A stretch of 64,000 nucleotides of DNA from Hysterangium stoloniferum (lineage: Eukaryota; Basidiomycota; Agaricomycetes; Hysterangiales; Hysterangiaceae). Where the stretch lies: contig WHVD01000003.1 of NCBI GenBank assembly GCA_015178975.1, forward strand, positions 1,488,001 to 1,552,000, written 5' to 3'. Position 1 is the first letter of the stretch. Each line of letters starts with the position of its first letter. The translations under genes and the position numbers were made by a program. The notes beneath the pieces were generated by a model, which was not told where the DNA came from, made no database searches, and saw only the letters and a program-made list of their open reading frames with translations. Positions 45,547 through 58,016 of the stretch are shown piece after piece.

Positions 45547-47028
45547 ATGGCTACTGACTTTTGGGCATCCTCTCACTAGTAGGTTACAAATATCTTATAT
45601 CCCATTAACTAACCAACCATCCAACAGTAGAAGGTGGATTGTGGATCGTGCGACTCTAAGGCAGGCCCATTCAGACGATCGCGGCTATGCCACAGAAGAG
45701 CAACTGGGTTTGCTAGGCATATATTTTGCTCATCGTATGCAACGATTCATGTATCTCAAGGCTTAATCCTAATATTTGATGGCCAGTCATTACAAAGCTG
45801 GGTAAAAAGCTTGAACTGCGTCAGCGTGTAATCGCAACTGCAACTGTTTTCTTTCGACGATTTTATCTGAAGAACTCTTATTGTGATACGGACCCGTTTT
45901 TGCTCGTTGCGGCATGCTGCTATGTTGCAGCTAAAGCGGAAGAGACACCTGTCCATGTGAAGAATGTCGTTGCTGAGGCTCGGACGTTGTTCAGTTGTGC
46001 GTGTGTGCGGTTGCACCGCTATCATATCTAATAACACACTGATTCAGCCGATGAATACGATGTCAAGACATTTCCTCCAGACAATACTAAGTTGGCGGAA
46101 ATGGAATTCTATTTGGTCGACGACCTTGAGTGTGATCTAATCGTCTTTCATCCTTATCGCACCCTCTTGACTCTGTGTGGTAAGGAGGGAAGCATGGAAA
46201 GGGATGGAGAGGATAGTTCGGTGGAAGCGGAAGCGGGAGAAGTTGGCACTGGTATCGACGACCCGAGATACTGGGGTACAGGACAAGGCAAATTGGAGCT
46301 ACAAGAGCCTGCCCTTCAGATGGCCTGGTACGAGATGATCCCTGACTGGCATTCACCAGACTGACTTCTTCAGGTTTATAATAAATGATACTTATCGTTT
46401 TGAGCTTTGTCTGTTATATCCGCCCCACATAATTGCAATAGCCGCGATATATCTTACTTGCGTTCTTCACCCATCAACGCGCAACAGTATACATGCACAG
46501 TTGCTATCTCGCTCCACATCTTCTGTTTCGTCGGGCAACAGCTCGTCGGCTGCTCCTCCACGAAGATCATCGAGACAGGCCAATTCGACACCCGCAAGGG
46601 GAAAGGCTAAAGAGCGGCAAATGGATACCATTGGATGGCTGGCCGGGCTAAACGTGTCCATGGCGCTGATTGCAACCGTCTCTCAAGAAATAATCAGTCT
46701 GTACTGTCTGTGGGACAGAATTGACGAATCCTCTTCTGAAAGTGCACGAGGTACCGTAAACAATGCACGGAAAGGGAAGCTTGTGTCGATCCCGGTCGAG
46801 CTTGAGGAAGAGGAGGACGAGGATGGGAAATTAAAGAAAGTGACATGGTTGCAGTTGACACGGTTGTGGAAGAAGATGCGGGCGAGTAGGGATGCAGAGC
46901 TATCAGCGAGCGGAATCCAAATACCTGTAAATAAGGAACTAATAAGAGCAGATTTGAGAGACTACTTACGCGCGTTATGGACCATTGTGGACGCGAAGTT
47001 GAAGCTCTTAGCTGCCCGGCATGGCTAG
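45547..47028 (+). CDS. SSN8: Cyclin C, Mediator CDK8-module cyclin (SSN8)
   Basis: ATG 45547, MATDFWASSHY; the first intron 45579-45627 joins to RRWIVDRATLRQAHSDDRGY. Family blocks follow: VITKLGKKLELRQRVIATAT, VFFRRFYLKNSYCDTDPFLL, VAACCYVAAKAEETPVHVKN, VVAEARTLFS and KLAEMEFYLVDDLECDLIVF, then HPYRTLLTL. An acidic insert (about 46190-46300) splits the second cyclin fold before LQMAWFIINDTYRFELCLLY and PPHIIAIAAIYLTCVLHP. The C-terminal half adds a Ser-rich linker and GWLAGLNVSMALIATVSQEI, ending LLAARHG, TAG 47026-47028. It partners CDK8/Ssn3 in Mediator. The promoter side carries the palindromic insertion; the 3' end overlaps NUP160. Confidence 0.92.
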
Positions 47029-50000
47029 TACAATTTTGGCTTCTGTCCACACTTCCTCTATTTTTCCCTCATCACAGGCTACAAACTTACCCATAGATAC
47101 TGTGAGAAGTGATATCTCACTCTCGGAGCCAGACCAGGATGTCCTTCTTGAGCACGCTTCCTTTGCCACTACCTACTCCTCTACTTCAACTGGCACTATT
47201 CTTATAAGGATCATTCAAGGCGGTCTAGTACTCGAGTTGATTCCATTGTCTACAGGAAGATCAGTTCGCTTTTCTTTTCCTGCACAAATCATTCCTTCGC
47301 CAGCAGTCCTGCTGCACCAACTTTCGGAACTTCGCATCTTCGTAGTCACGACATCTGGGTCCTTATTTACGCTAATTTTCCCGGTTTCATCTGAGAATGA
47401 TCTTCCCATATTTGACGGCTCGCTGGCTGTACGAACGTGGTGCCGAGAATACACGATAGTCACACCTGCAGAGGAGTTCGAGGGTCTTGTTCATGTTAAG
47501 GATATAGATGTCATTGTGATTGGTTTAAACAAGGGCAGGTTTTTAAGGTTGGAGGACCGTGATGGTATGTACTGTATAAAATCTTTTCTGTTATCACTGA
47601 ATACCGTTGCAGGTATCTGGCACGAGAGTGTACACCGAATCAAAACCTCCTGGACTTCATATCTCATCTCAGACTCGGACGAATCACAAATAGTTTGTTT
47701 TGCATCACATCCTCCCCCAACTGAATCCAGTCTCGTGTTCTCTCTCTCCCGTGACTATACATTGAGAGCTTGGAACCATGGGACATGCGTCGCGTCCTAC
47801 ACTTTCAGAAGCACGATGAGGGCGCGCTTAACCCCTGCTGAACGTGGAGAAACCCCTGTTAATGAGCATAGAGGTCCGTTGTTAGACCCAGAGCCACGGA
47901 GGTTGATCCGCATTTTGGATATTTTTGAAGATGAGGACACTGTGGACAACGACACTCGCCTGCTCGTCTTCATCCCTTCTCCAGCATCACCAGATTCTGG
48001 TGGTTGGTTTCATCTTTTCCGTGTTGTATCTGGTGTAAAGGAAATGGTTCTTATTCGATCCATTCCTTCTCCAAGTAGAACAGCAGGTGCCGAGCTCCGT
48101 GACTTCGTGGTTATACAGACGTCTCTTTATGCACTATGGGATCAACAAGGACACTCCGTCGTCGAACAGACATCTTTTGACCACGCGGCCCTGGAACACT
48201 ACGAGGATGACTGGGTTTGGTACAGCTGCTCATATCCTTCAGAGGAGGAGCTGACACCAGATTATCTGGATGAATTGCTTTTGAGATCCGGTGGTAGGTC
48301 ATTAACAGACACATTTATGTCGGTGATTCTTCGTCCGGGCATATTTTCGTATTTCACTATCGAAACTGCCCTACAGCAATACACGGAGTCTCTTCTTTCA
48401 ATACCGGGAACCCCACCTCCTCCACTGAAGCAGTCATACATAACTCTCAGCGAGCACATTGCAGCTGTAGTTGGCTGCACTGTGAATATTGCTGTGGATC
48501 CTCGAACCGGCATTCCACAGCGCGACAACTATTGGAACGCTTTAAAGCGTGATTGGGAAGGGTTCATCGCACGTTGTCGGGAAATTGAACGCAGTGGACG
48601 CTGGCCGTTATCGTTGGGTTCAGGCCCAGGTGATGCGGTCATAATCTTGGAACGTGAGAGGGTCGGTCGAATGACAGCATCTTGTCCAGCGTTGCGCGTC
48701 AGGGACGGAATGAAGTTAGAAGATGAAGACTTGGCACAGCTACTACATGCTGCCGAGGAAGTCAGAGCAAAACTTTCTGACGCAGCCATCCAGATATTAG
48801 AGACACATTTTGAGCTTATGGTTTCGCAGCAACACAATTTCTCATATGGGGAGGCATTAGAGCACTGTGTCCATATCGCTGATGTCACTCGCGAAGACCT
48901 TGTCGCGTCAACTCTCGAGGATATACGCGGCATCGACAACATTGGGGCAACCATTACACTTGCTCTAGAATCGCTTGTCGTGATTCCTCCCGAGGTGAAA
49001 GTAGAGGAACCCGAGGAGGGCGTTATTATACAACCAGCGCCTTTCGCCACTCGATGGGAACGTGGTATCGTAACGGCGTACATGTCCGCTAGCATTGATG
49101 CGCGGTACGACATGTGTATGAACATCGTCCTTCTTCTATTCCAGATTGAGAACCGTCGGGGAGAATTGCTGCCCTCCATCCTCTCGCGACTCTTTGCGGT
49201 TTTCAGGAACCTTGGAATCCTACGCTTCCTCGCGTTACAACCAGCTGGAGATCCGGACGGGACTACGACAATAGCTACTGGCCAGGATGCGGCAATGCTG
49301 CGTGGTTTCCGAAACATGGCAGTTTCGTCCCAGCCACATATTTCCGACCCGCTGGCCCCCCCAACATATTCCCTACTGTACCGATTACAGGAAGAGTCAA
49401 GTTCCTTGACTGCAGAGCTCCCAGACGCGGCCGTCAAGCAACTCCGGATGCTTGGCTTATTGTCATCGTGTGATGTAGCATCAGCAACAAATCAAGAAGT
49501 TTCTTTATGCAAGTGGCTCTTTGATCTTGGTTTTAGAGATGCCGCGCTGGAGATTATTGGGCGAATGCCGATGAGTCCCGGAATTATCTATGTGCACGGT
49601 TTAATATTGGTTCAGATAGGGCGTACGGAGGACGGAGCATCCCTATTAGAACGTGTTGGCGCGAATTTCGGTAGGAGATCAACATGCCTCAGTATTTATC
49701 TGTGCTAAATATTGTGGCAGGGCCTGGTGCACGCCTCACATCTGAAGAGATTGCGGCTTTTGAGCACGTGCTACCGAAAACGCCAGGATCATACAATGAA
49801 TTCTCTTATTACCGCTGGATAGGTATAATGTTCGAACGAGCTGGTTACCTTTCCGAGTCAATACGATTCTACAAGCTCACTGTGGAGTACGCCGCGAAAG
49901 GAGTAGATACAACTGAACAATGGCGGAAGATTATTGGTGGATACATAGAACTAGAGATGTTTGAGGACGCATATATGGCATTGGTCACAACGCCATATCA

Positions 50001-51567
50001 GGAGATGTGAGTTTTTCTTCCTTTCATTCCTCTACATGATAAACTGAATATTATTTGGTCAGAAAACGTGACGCAGTGAATCAACTAGTACAATCAATGT
50101 GCGAGGCGAACGCTGTTGATAGGCTTTTATCACTGAATTTCGTCGGGCTGCCCAACGAGATTGAACATGCACTCTCGTTTAAGGTCCGCAATGCCGATCC
50201 ACTTTCGCGGCCCATGTACCCTCAAGTGCTGTATGCATGGTACGTTTTCCGGGGTGATTTCCGTAACGGTGAGTGGTGATTATGATGCATTGGCACTGTT
50301 GATTCTTGACATCCTATAGCCGCTGCTACGATGTACCTGTTTGCACGACGACTCGCGCCCTTGATGGAAACGACGACACAGTTTATTGTGTTGGGAGAGA
50401 TGCAGGAGCAGGCGTACCTCGTCGCAATGAATGCACTATCTCTGATCGACCCTAAAAGTGCATGGATATCGTTACCTGTTACAGGCGTCACTGCGTCTCA
50501 AGTAGGATGAACCCTATAGTTTTGTTCGTCCACACTTATATATGTTCGGATCTAGACACGCAAACGGCGGAAGTTGTCCCAGCATATTCCCAATGATAAA
50601 TACCGCGAAAGCTGCGCGGACGCTGAGGTTGTTGATCTTGCCGACTTGCGCTACGAGTATACCCTCGTGCATTCACGTTTGGAACTCATAAAACGCTACC
50701 CAGACTTACTTGCTGCTTCACGTGGGTTTTCCTTTGAATAACCTCATTGCATCATTCATCTCCGTGTGACCTCAGAACACTTCCTTACTGGTGCTCAGAT
50801 TGTGTCTAAATATGCTCAAGTTGGTTTATATGATCAAGCCATGTCTACAGCACGCAGTCTTGGGGTCGATATGACGGAGCTATTTGAGCGACTCACTGTC
50901 GAATGTCTGCGGCTTGCACGACGGGGCGAATCATATATGTAAGTATTGCGATTTGCAAGGTAAATACCCAGCAGCCGACTCCAAATCACTCACAGGCTAG
51001 AAGAGACAACGTTGTGGCTTCACACCGAGCTTGTGTCCTCCTGGCCTGGCACCGCCATTGACCGCGGATGGCGCTATCTGCGTATGACGCTGGAGCAGCA
51101 CGACTCCCAGGAGACGGAACACGCCTACCGCAAGGCTGCGTTGGAGAAGATGCTTGAGTGGGGAGGAGCACAGAGGGGCGCCTTGCCGTCGTGGCTGGTG
51201 GGCTTCTTGGAGGAAGAACAACCGGAATATTTGATCAAGACGTTCTTGAGGTTTGGCATGGTACAAGAGGCGGTGGAGGAGGGGCTGGGATTAGTAAGGA
51301 AGGTGCGATCCAAGTCTGTTTATTCTGTCTGGTTTCGTCTAATTGATCATGCACTTGCAGGCAAATGCGCCCTTCACTCGCTTACCACCGCAGCAAGCCT
51401 CGTCGACGTGGCTGCCATACGCGCTATTGGACACAGTTATCGCCACGGGGAGTACCCAGCAGAAAGATCTTTCCCCTGAGGCACGAACACACCTGGAAGA
51501 ACTGAAGGCGGAGATCGAGGCGCGGGTCAAAAGGATGCAGAAGTGGAGTCATCGGGGGGAGAAATAG
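47021..51567 (+). CDS. NUP160: Nucleoporin Nup120/Nup160 (Y-complex)
   Basis: ATG 47021 (MASTILASVHTSSIF). Nup160 features: ILIRIIQGGLVLELIPLSTG, a beta-propeller part with LVFSLSRDYTLRAWNHGTCV and then DYWNALKRDWEGF-type helices. A long alpha-solenoid follows (ALEIIGRMPMSPGIIYVHGL, YNEFSYYRWIGIMFERAGYL, FYKLTVEYAAKG, NEIEHALSFKVRNAD, YPQVLYAWYVFRGDFRNAAA, TMYLFARRL, LIKRYPDLLAAS, LLEWGG-like turns). It ends VKRMQKWSHRGEK at 51567. Length (about 1320 residues) and propeller-then-solenoid order fit Nup160, a scaffold of the nuclear pore outer ring. About seven introns, mostly after 49.67 kb. No other Met could start the propeller, so the start at 47021, inside the cyclin C stop region, seems real unless an upstream exon exists. 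Confidence 0.88.
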
Positions 51568-52012
51568 CTGGCAAGGTTCCTTGAGGCGACTGTCGTTAAA
51601 AGTACCTTTGTATGTAGTATCACTTAACATAGTATCGTTTAACATGACGATCGCAGGGATAGTAAAATGAATAGTATGAATAGTAGGGTAGTGTAAAGGG
51701 AGAGTAATAGTAAGGTCCGTAACGTGACGAAGAAGCGAACGAAGACCCAATTGAAAGGAGGAAACACAACTACATGAGTGGCGGCGACGCGGTGGCAGGG
51801 TACTTCAGGGGATGCAATCAGCAAAACGGAAAAGGGAAAAAAAAAGAAAAAAAAAAGACAAGAAGTAAAGCATCTCCAAAATCAAAATCGGCATCTCGTA
51901 CAATGTATAATATAAAGAGTACCTGTCCTGCCAGCATCAAACGCAAACATGTCCTCGGTCAAACTTCATTTGAACCTCCCCCACAACCACCACTACACGT
52001 CCGGATTTTTGT
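51568..52012. other. Convergent 3' intergenic region
   Basis: Between the stops of NUP160 and the Zn2Cys6 gene; A-rich run near 51838-51860. No gene. Confidence 0.45.
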
Positions 52013-52177
52013 TCACGCCAACTCCCTCGTCTCCAAACCGTTTCTCGGCTGCACAACATTTATAAACGTCGCCCACTCTCCTTGATCAACACCAATACTC
52101 GACCCCCACACCGTTTCGTCCGGATGCGCAACATACGGGGCCCCGACAGCCGATTGCTCATAAACAGGCGGCCTCTG

Positions 52178-52273
<96 letters not shown>

Positions 52274-52325
52274 TTGCTGCTGCTGTTGCTGCTGCTGCTG
52301 TTGTAGCTGCTGCTGCTGCTGCTGA

Positions 52326-52369
<44 letters not shown>

Positions 52370-54964
52370 CTGTGGAACATACTGCGGCGCCGGAGAGGGG
52401 ATAGACACAGTCCCAGGCGACCTCGCGATAGATACCGCGCCCGAGTTCGGCGAGACACTGTCCGCCTGGCGGACACGCGTAAACCCTGGGGAGTCATGGC
52501 ACGGGAAGGCGAGGCGCCGCACGAAGCCCAGCACGCGTGATTTTTTGCGCTCTCGTTCCTGCAGGTCGCCCGGAGGGTGTTCGTCATAGAGCGGTGCGAG
52601 GGCTGTGAGGATGGAGAAGGCCTTGTCGGCAACAGCGATCCCGCGGAGGTGTTCGAGAACGACGAGGACACGCTTTATGTTTGACCGGAAGAGGTTTGCG
52701 CCAGGTTGGTCGGGGTTTGCAATAAGCTGGAAGGAGAAGAACATGGCGGCGCTGAAGGCGTGGAAGGGACCCCAGTGGAGATGGCCTGGGACAGCAAGAC
52801 TGCTATTTGCGAGGAAGTCGGGGCGGGCTTGTGTGACAAGCTGGGTAAGTTTGTCTGCGGCACTGATAGCGGTCTCTAAGCTCTGCTGCCACGCAAGGTT
52901 GTTAGGACTCGACTTGAACGGACTCGCGTATGGTCTGTGTAGAGTGAAGCGGACGTGGTAGTAGAATATGCGCAGACAGAGTGACTGGGCACCCGTTCGG
53001 CGGACGCTGAGAACAGAAGAGGAGAGGGCGCGGGCGAGGCGATAATCATCGAGGTCGAGTTCTGGCGGTAGGGTCTGTAGCCAACGCTCAAGGACTTTGT
53101 CTTGTTGAATGACACGCTCGTAGGGCACGGGGCGGACGGACACGGCATCGTCCATGATGTCGCCCATAGCCTCTGCGAGGCGGAAAAGATGGAGATGAGG
53201 GAGGTGGATGCGGCCAGTGGGGTCGTATGACTTGTCAAAGCCGGAGGGGAACTGGGTGTCGAAATGGTGATTACAGATGGCGAGCGGCCGGCCGAACATG
53301 AACGATTGCCAGCTGAAAATGCGGGTATATGAATGTATGATCTACAGGAGGGAAAGCATAGGTCGTACCGCTCAGTGAGCATTATGTTCCACCACGCCCA
53401 GCGCCGCCGTTCGGCTACTTCTCGGGCGACCTTCCATCGGGCAGGATCCCTATGGAGTCCCATCGCAATGGCAGTACTCACCAACTCGCCTCTTATTGTC
53501 CACAAATCCTCACATTGATCCTTCGTAATTGTTAAATAATGTGTCTGTAGTAGTAACAGTTCAATCAATTCGAGACTGTACGTCCTGCGCTCGGCACGGT
53601 AGCGGTCGAGGGCGGTATTGCCGATAGTGTAGTAGTTCTCGCTCAATTCTGCTTGGGAGTCGGGAAGAGACTCAATAAGAGGATGTCTCGGAGGAAGATA
53701 CTGTATTGCAATCGCCAGCACAACAAACACAGTCGAGAGAACGAGGCGGTCACTCGTGACGTTTGACTTGAAGCGTGCCCATGCCTGCGTGAAAGCGGCA
53801 TGGTGGAGGTGGCGGTTTTCCCATTGGCAGGACTCGAAGTACTGCTGCAGCAGGCCATCGACGATGGATACCTCGGGGAGCATGGCGAGGAGGTCAAAGT
53901 CACGGGTAGAGGGCGACGAGGGGGGAAATTCAGAGACTATGCTCTGGTCGTCGTCGTCGTCGTCTGGCTCACTCGATTCGCCTTTGAGGGTGGTGAGATG
54001 TGTGGCTGCCGAGGTAGGACCAGCGTACATGCCGCCGTCACCAGTGCGGGGCTGGGCGAGCATGCCGGGTGTGAAATCACCAGCCTTGGGGAGTGGGTGG
54101 GAATGGAGGGAATGTGGACTGTCGAAATTTTCCTGCTTGAGTGCAGTATTATTGAGGTGGTTTTGCGGCGAATGATCGACAATGCTGGCGGGATACAGCG
54201 GATTGCGAGCGATGTGGGATTCCAACAACGACAGGGCGTGTCGGATGCGGGCGATCTCCTGATGGGGGTCTATGCGACCTGCGGCAGGGCTTGAGCTGGG
54301 GGGCGGAAAATAAGGAGATAACGACCGAGTTGTTCATGTTACGGGAAATGTAGGAAGTATCCGCGGGGCCGCGGGAGGGTAGAGAAGGAAATAATTGGAA
54401 ATATTTCATGTGAGCGTGAAGAAGGGAAGAGAGAGGTGGGAAGAAGCATACGTACGGATCGTCGACGTTTCTGAGCGGATCGGACATGTCTGGTCGGGGA
54501 TCTCCTTGGTAGCAAAGGGCAGCGGTACCTATAAATTTAAAGGGGGGCGGGTGAGCGGCTGGAATGGAGAACGACGAAGGTCAGACAGAGAGGAAGGGAG
54601 CACCTCGTAAGACACACGATGAGCATGGACGAGCTCTGTTGAAGGTAGGTCAGATAATGGTGAGAGGAGGATATTGAACTGCAGACCTATCGCATTTCAA
54701 CTTGGACGCCCTGCAGGGCTCACAGTTGATGGCTTTTCTGGAACGCTTTGCTGGAGGACGATGGTGGGGGGGTGGTGGTTGCTGGTGTTGGTGTTGGTCT
54801 ATAGGGTGAAGCATGGGTGGTGGTGGTGGTGGTGGTAACGGTGGTGATGAGGAAAGGCCGTTGGTTTGGATGTGAAGCTGAGATTGAGGGTTGAGCTGCG
54901 AAAAGTAGGACCTGGGTTGTGGAGTAGATGAAGCGTTAGAGTTTAGTTTGTGACTTGGATGCAT
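52013..54964 (-). CDS. Zn2Cys6 fungal transcription factor with long poly-Q tract
   Basis: ATG 54964 (MHPSHKLNSNASST), a Pro/His-rich lead, then the binuclear zinc cluster KAINCEPCRASKLKCDR, spliced to ARPCSSCVLRGTAALCYQGD (C-x2-C-x6-C-x5-C-x2-C-x8-C). A short coil follows (DPHQEIARIRHAL), then an acidic linker. The fungal transcription-factor domain contains LQQYFESCQWENRHLHHAAF, IGNTALDRYRAERRTYSLEL, IELLLLQTHYLTITKDQCED, LWTIRGELVSTAIAMGLHRD and RRRWAWWNIMLTERWQSFMF, then GRPLAI. The C-terminal part carries 66 nearly pure Gln codons and ends NVVQPRNGLETRELA at 52013. It is a DNA-binding regulator of unknown target genes. The cluster is only complete after removing two introns (about 54694-54640 and 54603-54533). 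Confidence 0.88.
52175..52372 (-). repeat. CAG/CAA repeat encoding about 66-residue polyglutamine
   Basis: 198 bp of CTG/TTG triplets on plus (CAG/CAA on minus). There is one His and one Leu interruption. The codon mix suggests coding selection as well as slippage. Confidence 0.95.
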
Positions 54965-55480
54965 CGCGGCTGCGGGGTGACAAGAGCAGCGCGGCGGGGG
55001 CGGGGGAAGCGTGAGGGACGTCGGGGCGGCGGAGTGGTTTACGCTCTTATAATGAGAATTAAAAATAAAGTAAAATAAAAAAATGCAAAATGAAATACAA
55101 TTGAATAATTGAACTGATATAAGATTTGAATTTCATTAGGAGTACTTATATCTCCTCCTGTGATCAGTCTCACGGATATGACCGATCGAATTTCCTTACC
55201 CGAACTGAATCGAATTATTCTCTCATTAAACGGGAAATCTCCCCAATCGGTGCGAGGAATAGATACTGTACTATAATATGTATCTAGGCAATTGCTATCT
55301 TGGTGTCTAAACCTGACGTCGTCACCACCAGCTGTGACAAAAGTGACCTTTTTTTTTTTAACTGCCTGCCTGAATGACCCTAAAATTACGTAATCCAGGT
55401 AATTTAGTGAACGGCAATCACTCCAATATTACTCAGCATCTGAGAAGGAATTGCCCGAAACAGTAATTTATTTATGTACC
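54965..55480. other. Intergenic; nothing recognised
   Basis: Promoter side of the Zn2Cys6 gene and 3' flank of the oxidase. AT-rich 55040-55140, a T run near 55349. No gene. Confidence 0.45.
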
Positions 55481-57242
55481 CTAAAACCCCTCCACAAACC
55501 CAAATACATTGCTCGGATCCACACTCTTCTTAATACTCTCCAACCGCCCCACATTCGACCCAAAGTACAATTCCTGCCACTGTTCGGTCGTCAACGACGG
55601 GTCGATATAATTCGGATACGCCCCTTGTGGGTTCGGCTCCAGCGCGTTCAGCATATTGTTCACAAACGCAATGCCGTCAGAAGGGTATGGCGGTGTCCCC
55701 GTCGAAGACGAGGCATACAGCTGATATACGAGGAATGCATTGCGGTTTGCGAAAGCCGTGGCGTTGCTTGCCACTGCAGAGATCTTTCCGCCGTATACTG
55801 TCCAAATAAATTAGTCCCAAGTCAGTGGTCACAGTAGACATGGTCCTGGAACTCACGATCAATTTGCGCAAACCAGTTCGTGTCAGTCGAATCACCCTGA
55901 GTCGCCAGGTACGTTATCCATGACTTTATCGAGGCATTCGAAGATGGCTGCGAAGTTATCAAAGACTGTGATGCAATGCTGTTATTAGTATACGTATAAA
56001 TGGTGTAAATCCTGAAACTTCAATTCACCTTGGCGAAAAACGTATCATGCTAGCAAGATGGAGATCAGTACGAGATACACTCCAAAAGTCCAACATCCAC
56101 TCACACCATCAGGAGCGGAAGTATTCAGTGTTCCATCTCCACCCGCGAACGCTTCCAATCCCTCAATCCAACCCAACGCCTTCGTCGTCAAAGTACCGCC
56201 ATGCCCTACACTCGCCACTAGCGGCGCCAAAACACTCTTAGCCTTGCTTAGCGTTCCATAATAGTTCCCTTCAAGACTCAGGGACACCTTTCCACTGTCC
56301 GAACGCCCAAGTACCGCAGCCATCGCCAAAGCTTCTGGCGCTGACGCTGCGAACGCTTGCCAAGCCGTGTATACGGCTGTAGCCTGCGCAATATTAAATG
56401 AGCTGGGGAAGCCGATTCCGTAATTAACTGTCGTAGGTGGTGCTGCGGAGGTGAGATATGTCCATTCGACGACGAGGCCGAACGAAGGGCCTCCTCCACG
56501 CAGGGCAAAGAAGAGGTCCGGGTGGGAGGACGCAGAAGCGGTAACAAGTGTCCCATTTGCGAGGACGACTTTGGCGGACTGAACCGTGTCGAGGAGAAGA
56601 CCTCCGCTGAACCGACTGAGGAAACCAAATCCCCCATAAAGCGTGTGACCACCTGTTCCGACCTGTCTCAAAGTGTGTTATTTCATAATTTCACTGAAAG
56701 TAGTGTGCAGCCAACGTACATAGGGACAGGAGCCATGTGGTAGTGCCCTCTTGCCCTGTGCAAAAATCGTTGTTGCGACGTCACCCAGTCTATTACCTGT
56801 CTGCACAACGACAGTGTGATCGGCATTCATGGTAATATTCTTGAAATTGCTCATATCGACTACGATGTCACCAGAGAGCGCATATGCAGCGTATGAATGA
56901 CCACCAGACCGCGCGGAGACATGGAGACTTGAGTTGAAGCCGCAGGCTACTGCCGACTGGATTTGTGCCACAGTGGTGCTACAATAGTAAAACTATGATT
57001 CAGTAACTCTGGCATACTTGGCTTGGAAGAGATCGTGCGTACGGCGTAACAATAAGACCAGGCGAAGGCGAGAATCTTAGGTTAAACGGCGTCACAGCGG
57101 CTGCGTAGCCAGGGCTCCCTTGAGCGAAGACAGTCAGGCCAGGGACCATAGACAGGCATGCTTGGGCAGTTTGCACACTCCCCTTGGCGAGGGTTGCGAG
57201 GAGGAGAGTGAAGCTTAGCGTTGAAAGTGCTCCAGCCCACAT
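55481..57242 (-). CDS. Secreted AA7 FAD-linked oxidase (glucooligosaccharide oxidase/BBE type)
   Basis: ATG 57242 begins a signal peptide (LSTLSFTLLLATLAKGSVQT). The FAD_binding_4 domain reads QIQSAVACGFNSSLHVSARS, GGHSYAAYALSGDIVVDMSN and VVVQTGNRLGDVATTIFAQG. Then come KRALPHGSCPYVGTGGHTLY, GGFGFLSRFSGGLLLDTVQS and NGTLVTASASSHPDLFFALR. GGHSYA gives the His and HGSCPYVG the Cys used for bicovalent flavin attachment in AA7 enzymes. The C-terminal BBE part is AYPNYIDPSLTTEQWQELYF, GSNVGRLESIKKSVDPSNVF, then GFVEGF, stop 55481. These enzymes oxidise sugars or oligosaccharides to lactones and release H2O2. The exact substrate is unknown. Five or so introns. Confidence 0.87.
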
Positions 57243-58016
57243 TTACGAGGATTAACGAGGCCTGTAAGGCGGATTGGAGAACGGTTTGGAGAAATGCAAC
57301 AGCCCTTTTATATTTCCTCCTTCCTCCATTTAGATTGTGCATAAATGTGGAAATCAATTATGCAGCGCTTCGGCATCGCGCGACTTCCAGTGGCGATGCC
57401 TCCTGTTCGCCGTCCGCACCGACGGCAAAGACTGCCGATACGCCAATGCTCCCTCCATTAAAGTAAAACTAGGCAAAGGGTCTGCTGAATATCTGGAAGG
57501 CTGATGAGATCATTTTTCGGTTACTGTCCAACCAGTCGACTCTATGCGCTACATTCAGAAAGAGTTATAAATAGTCCACACTATAATGCGAAAGTCCAGG
57601 CAGGTCCATACATACATGTCGATGATGGCGCGAACACTTCGATTATCTCAGCCCACTACACCGCCATAATTACGCACTGTACGCTTTCTTCTGGCGGATG
57701 CGGAGACGAGAACCAGGAGGCGATGTCGGTTGAGGATAGGATAGATGCGATTTGACAGTTAGACATCCATCCGGTACTGCTGACCTTGTGGAACATTGAA
57801 CACATGACTGCGTAAGTTTCCCAAAGGACCCAAGGTCGTGATCCTAGATCTTTCGTGGGGCCATGCCGAACAGGAACAAAATAATAGCTGTTGGGCTATA
57901 TGAAAGTTGCATGCTGGGGGCGGCGCCCACCTATAAATGAAAGTTGCATAGCGGCGCCTACTCGTCACCGTTGCGGTGGCGCCCCATTTCCGGTTATCCC
58001 CAAACCCGTGATTCAT
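57243..58016. other. Intergenic; no gene, short repeats near the right end
   Basis: Includes the oxidase promoter. TGAAAGTTGCAT occurs twice (about 57899 and 57938), each followed by GGCGGCGCC-like GC-rich words. This marks the start of the repeat-rich end of the window. Confidence 0.5.

Noticed and set aside
48529-49437. 302-residue open frame on minus opposite NUP160
   Set aside because: It lies entirely antisense to a conserved NUP160 exon and has no family-like motif; its composition mirrors the coding strand.
52060-52671. Poly-Leu and poly-Ser frames across the CAG/CAA tract
   Set aside because: Out-of-frame readings of the polyglutamine repeat.
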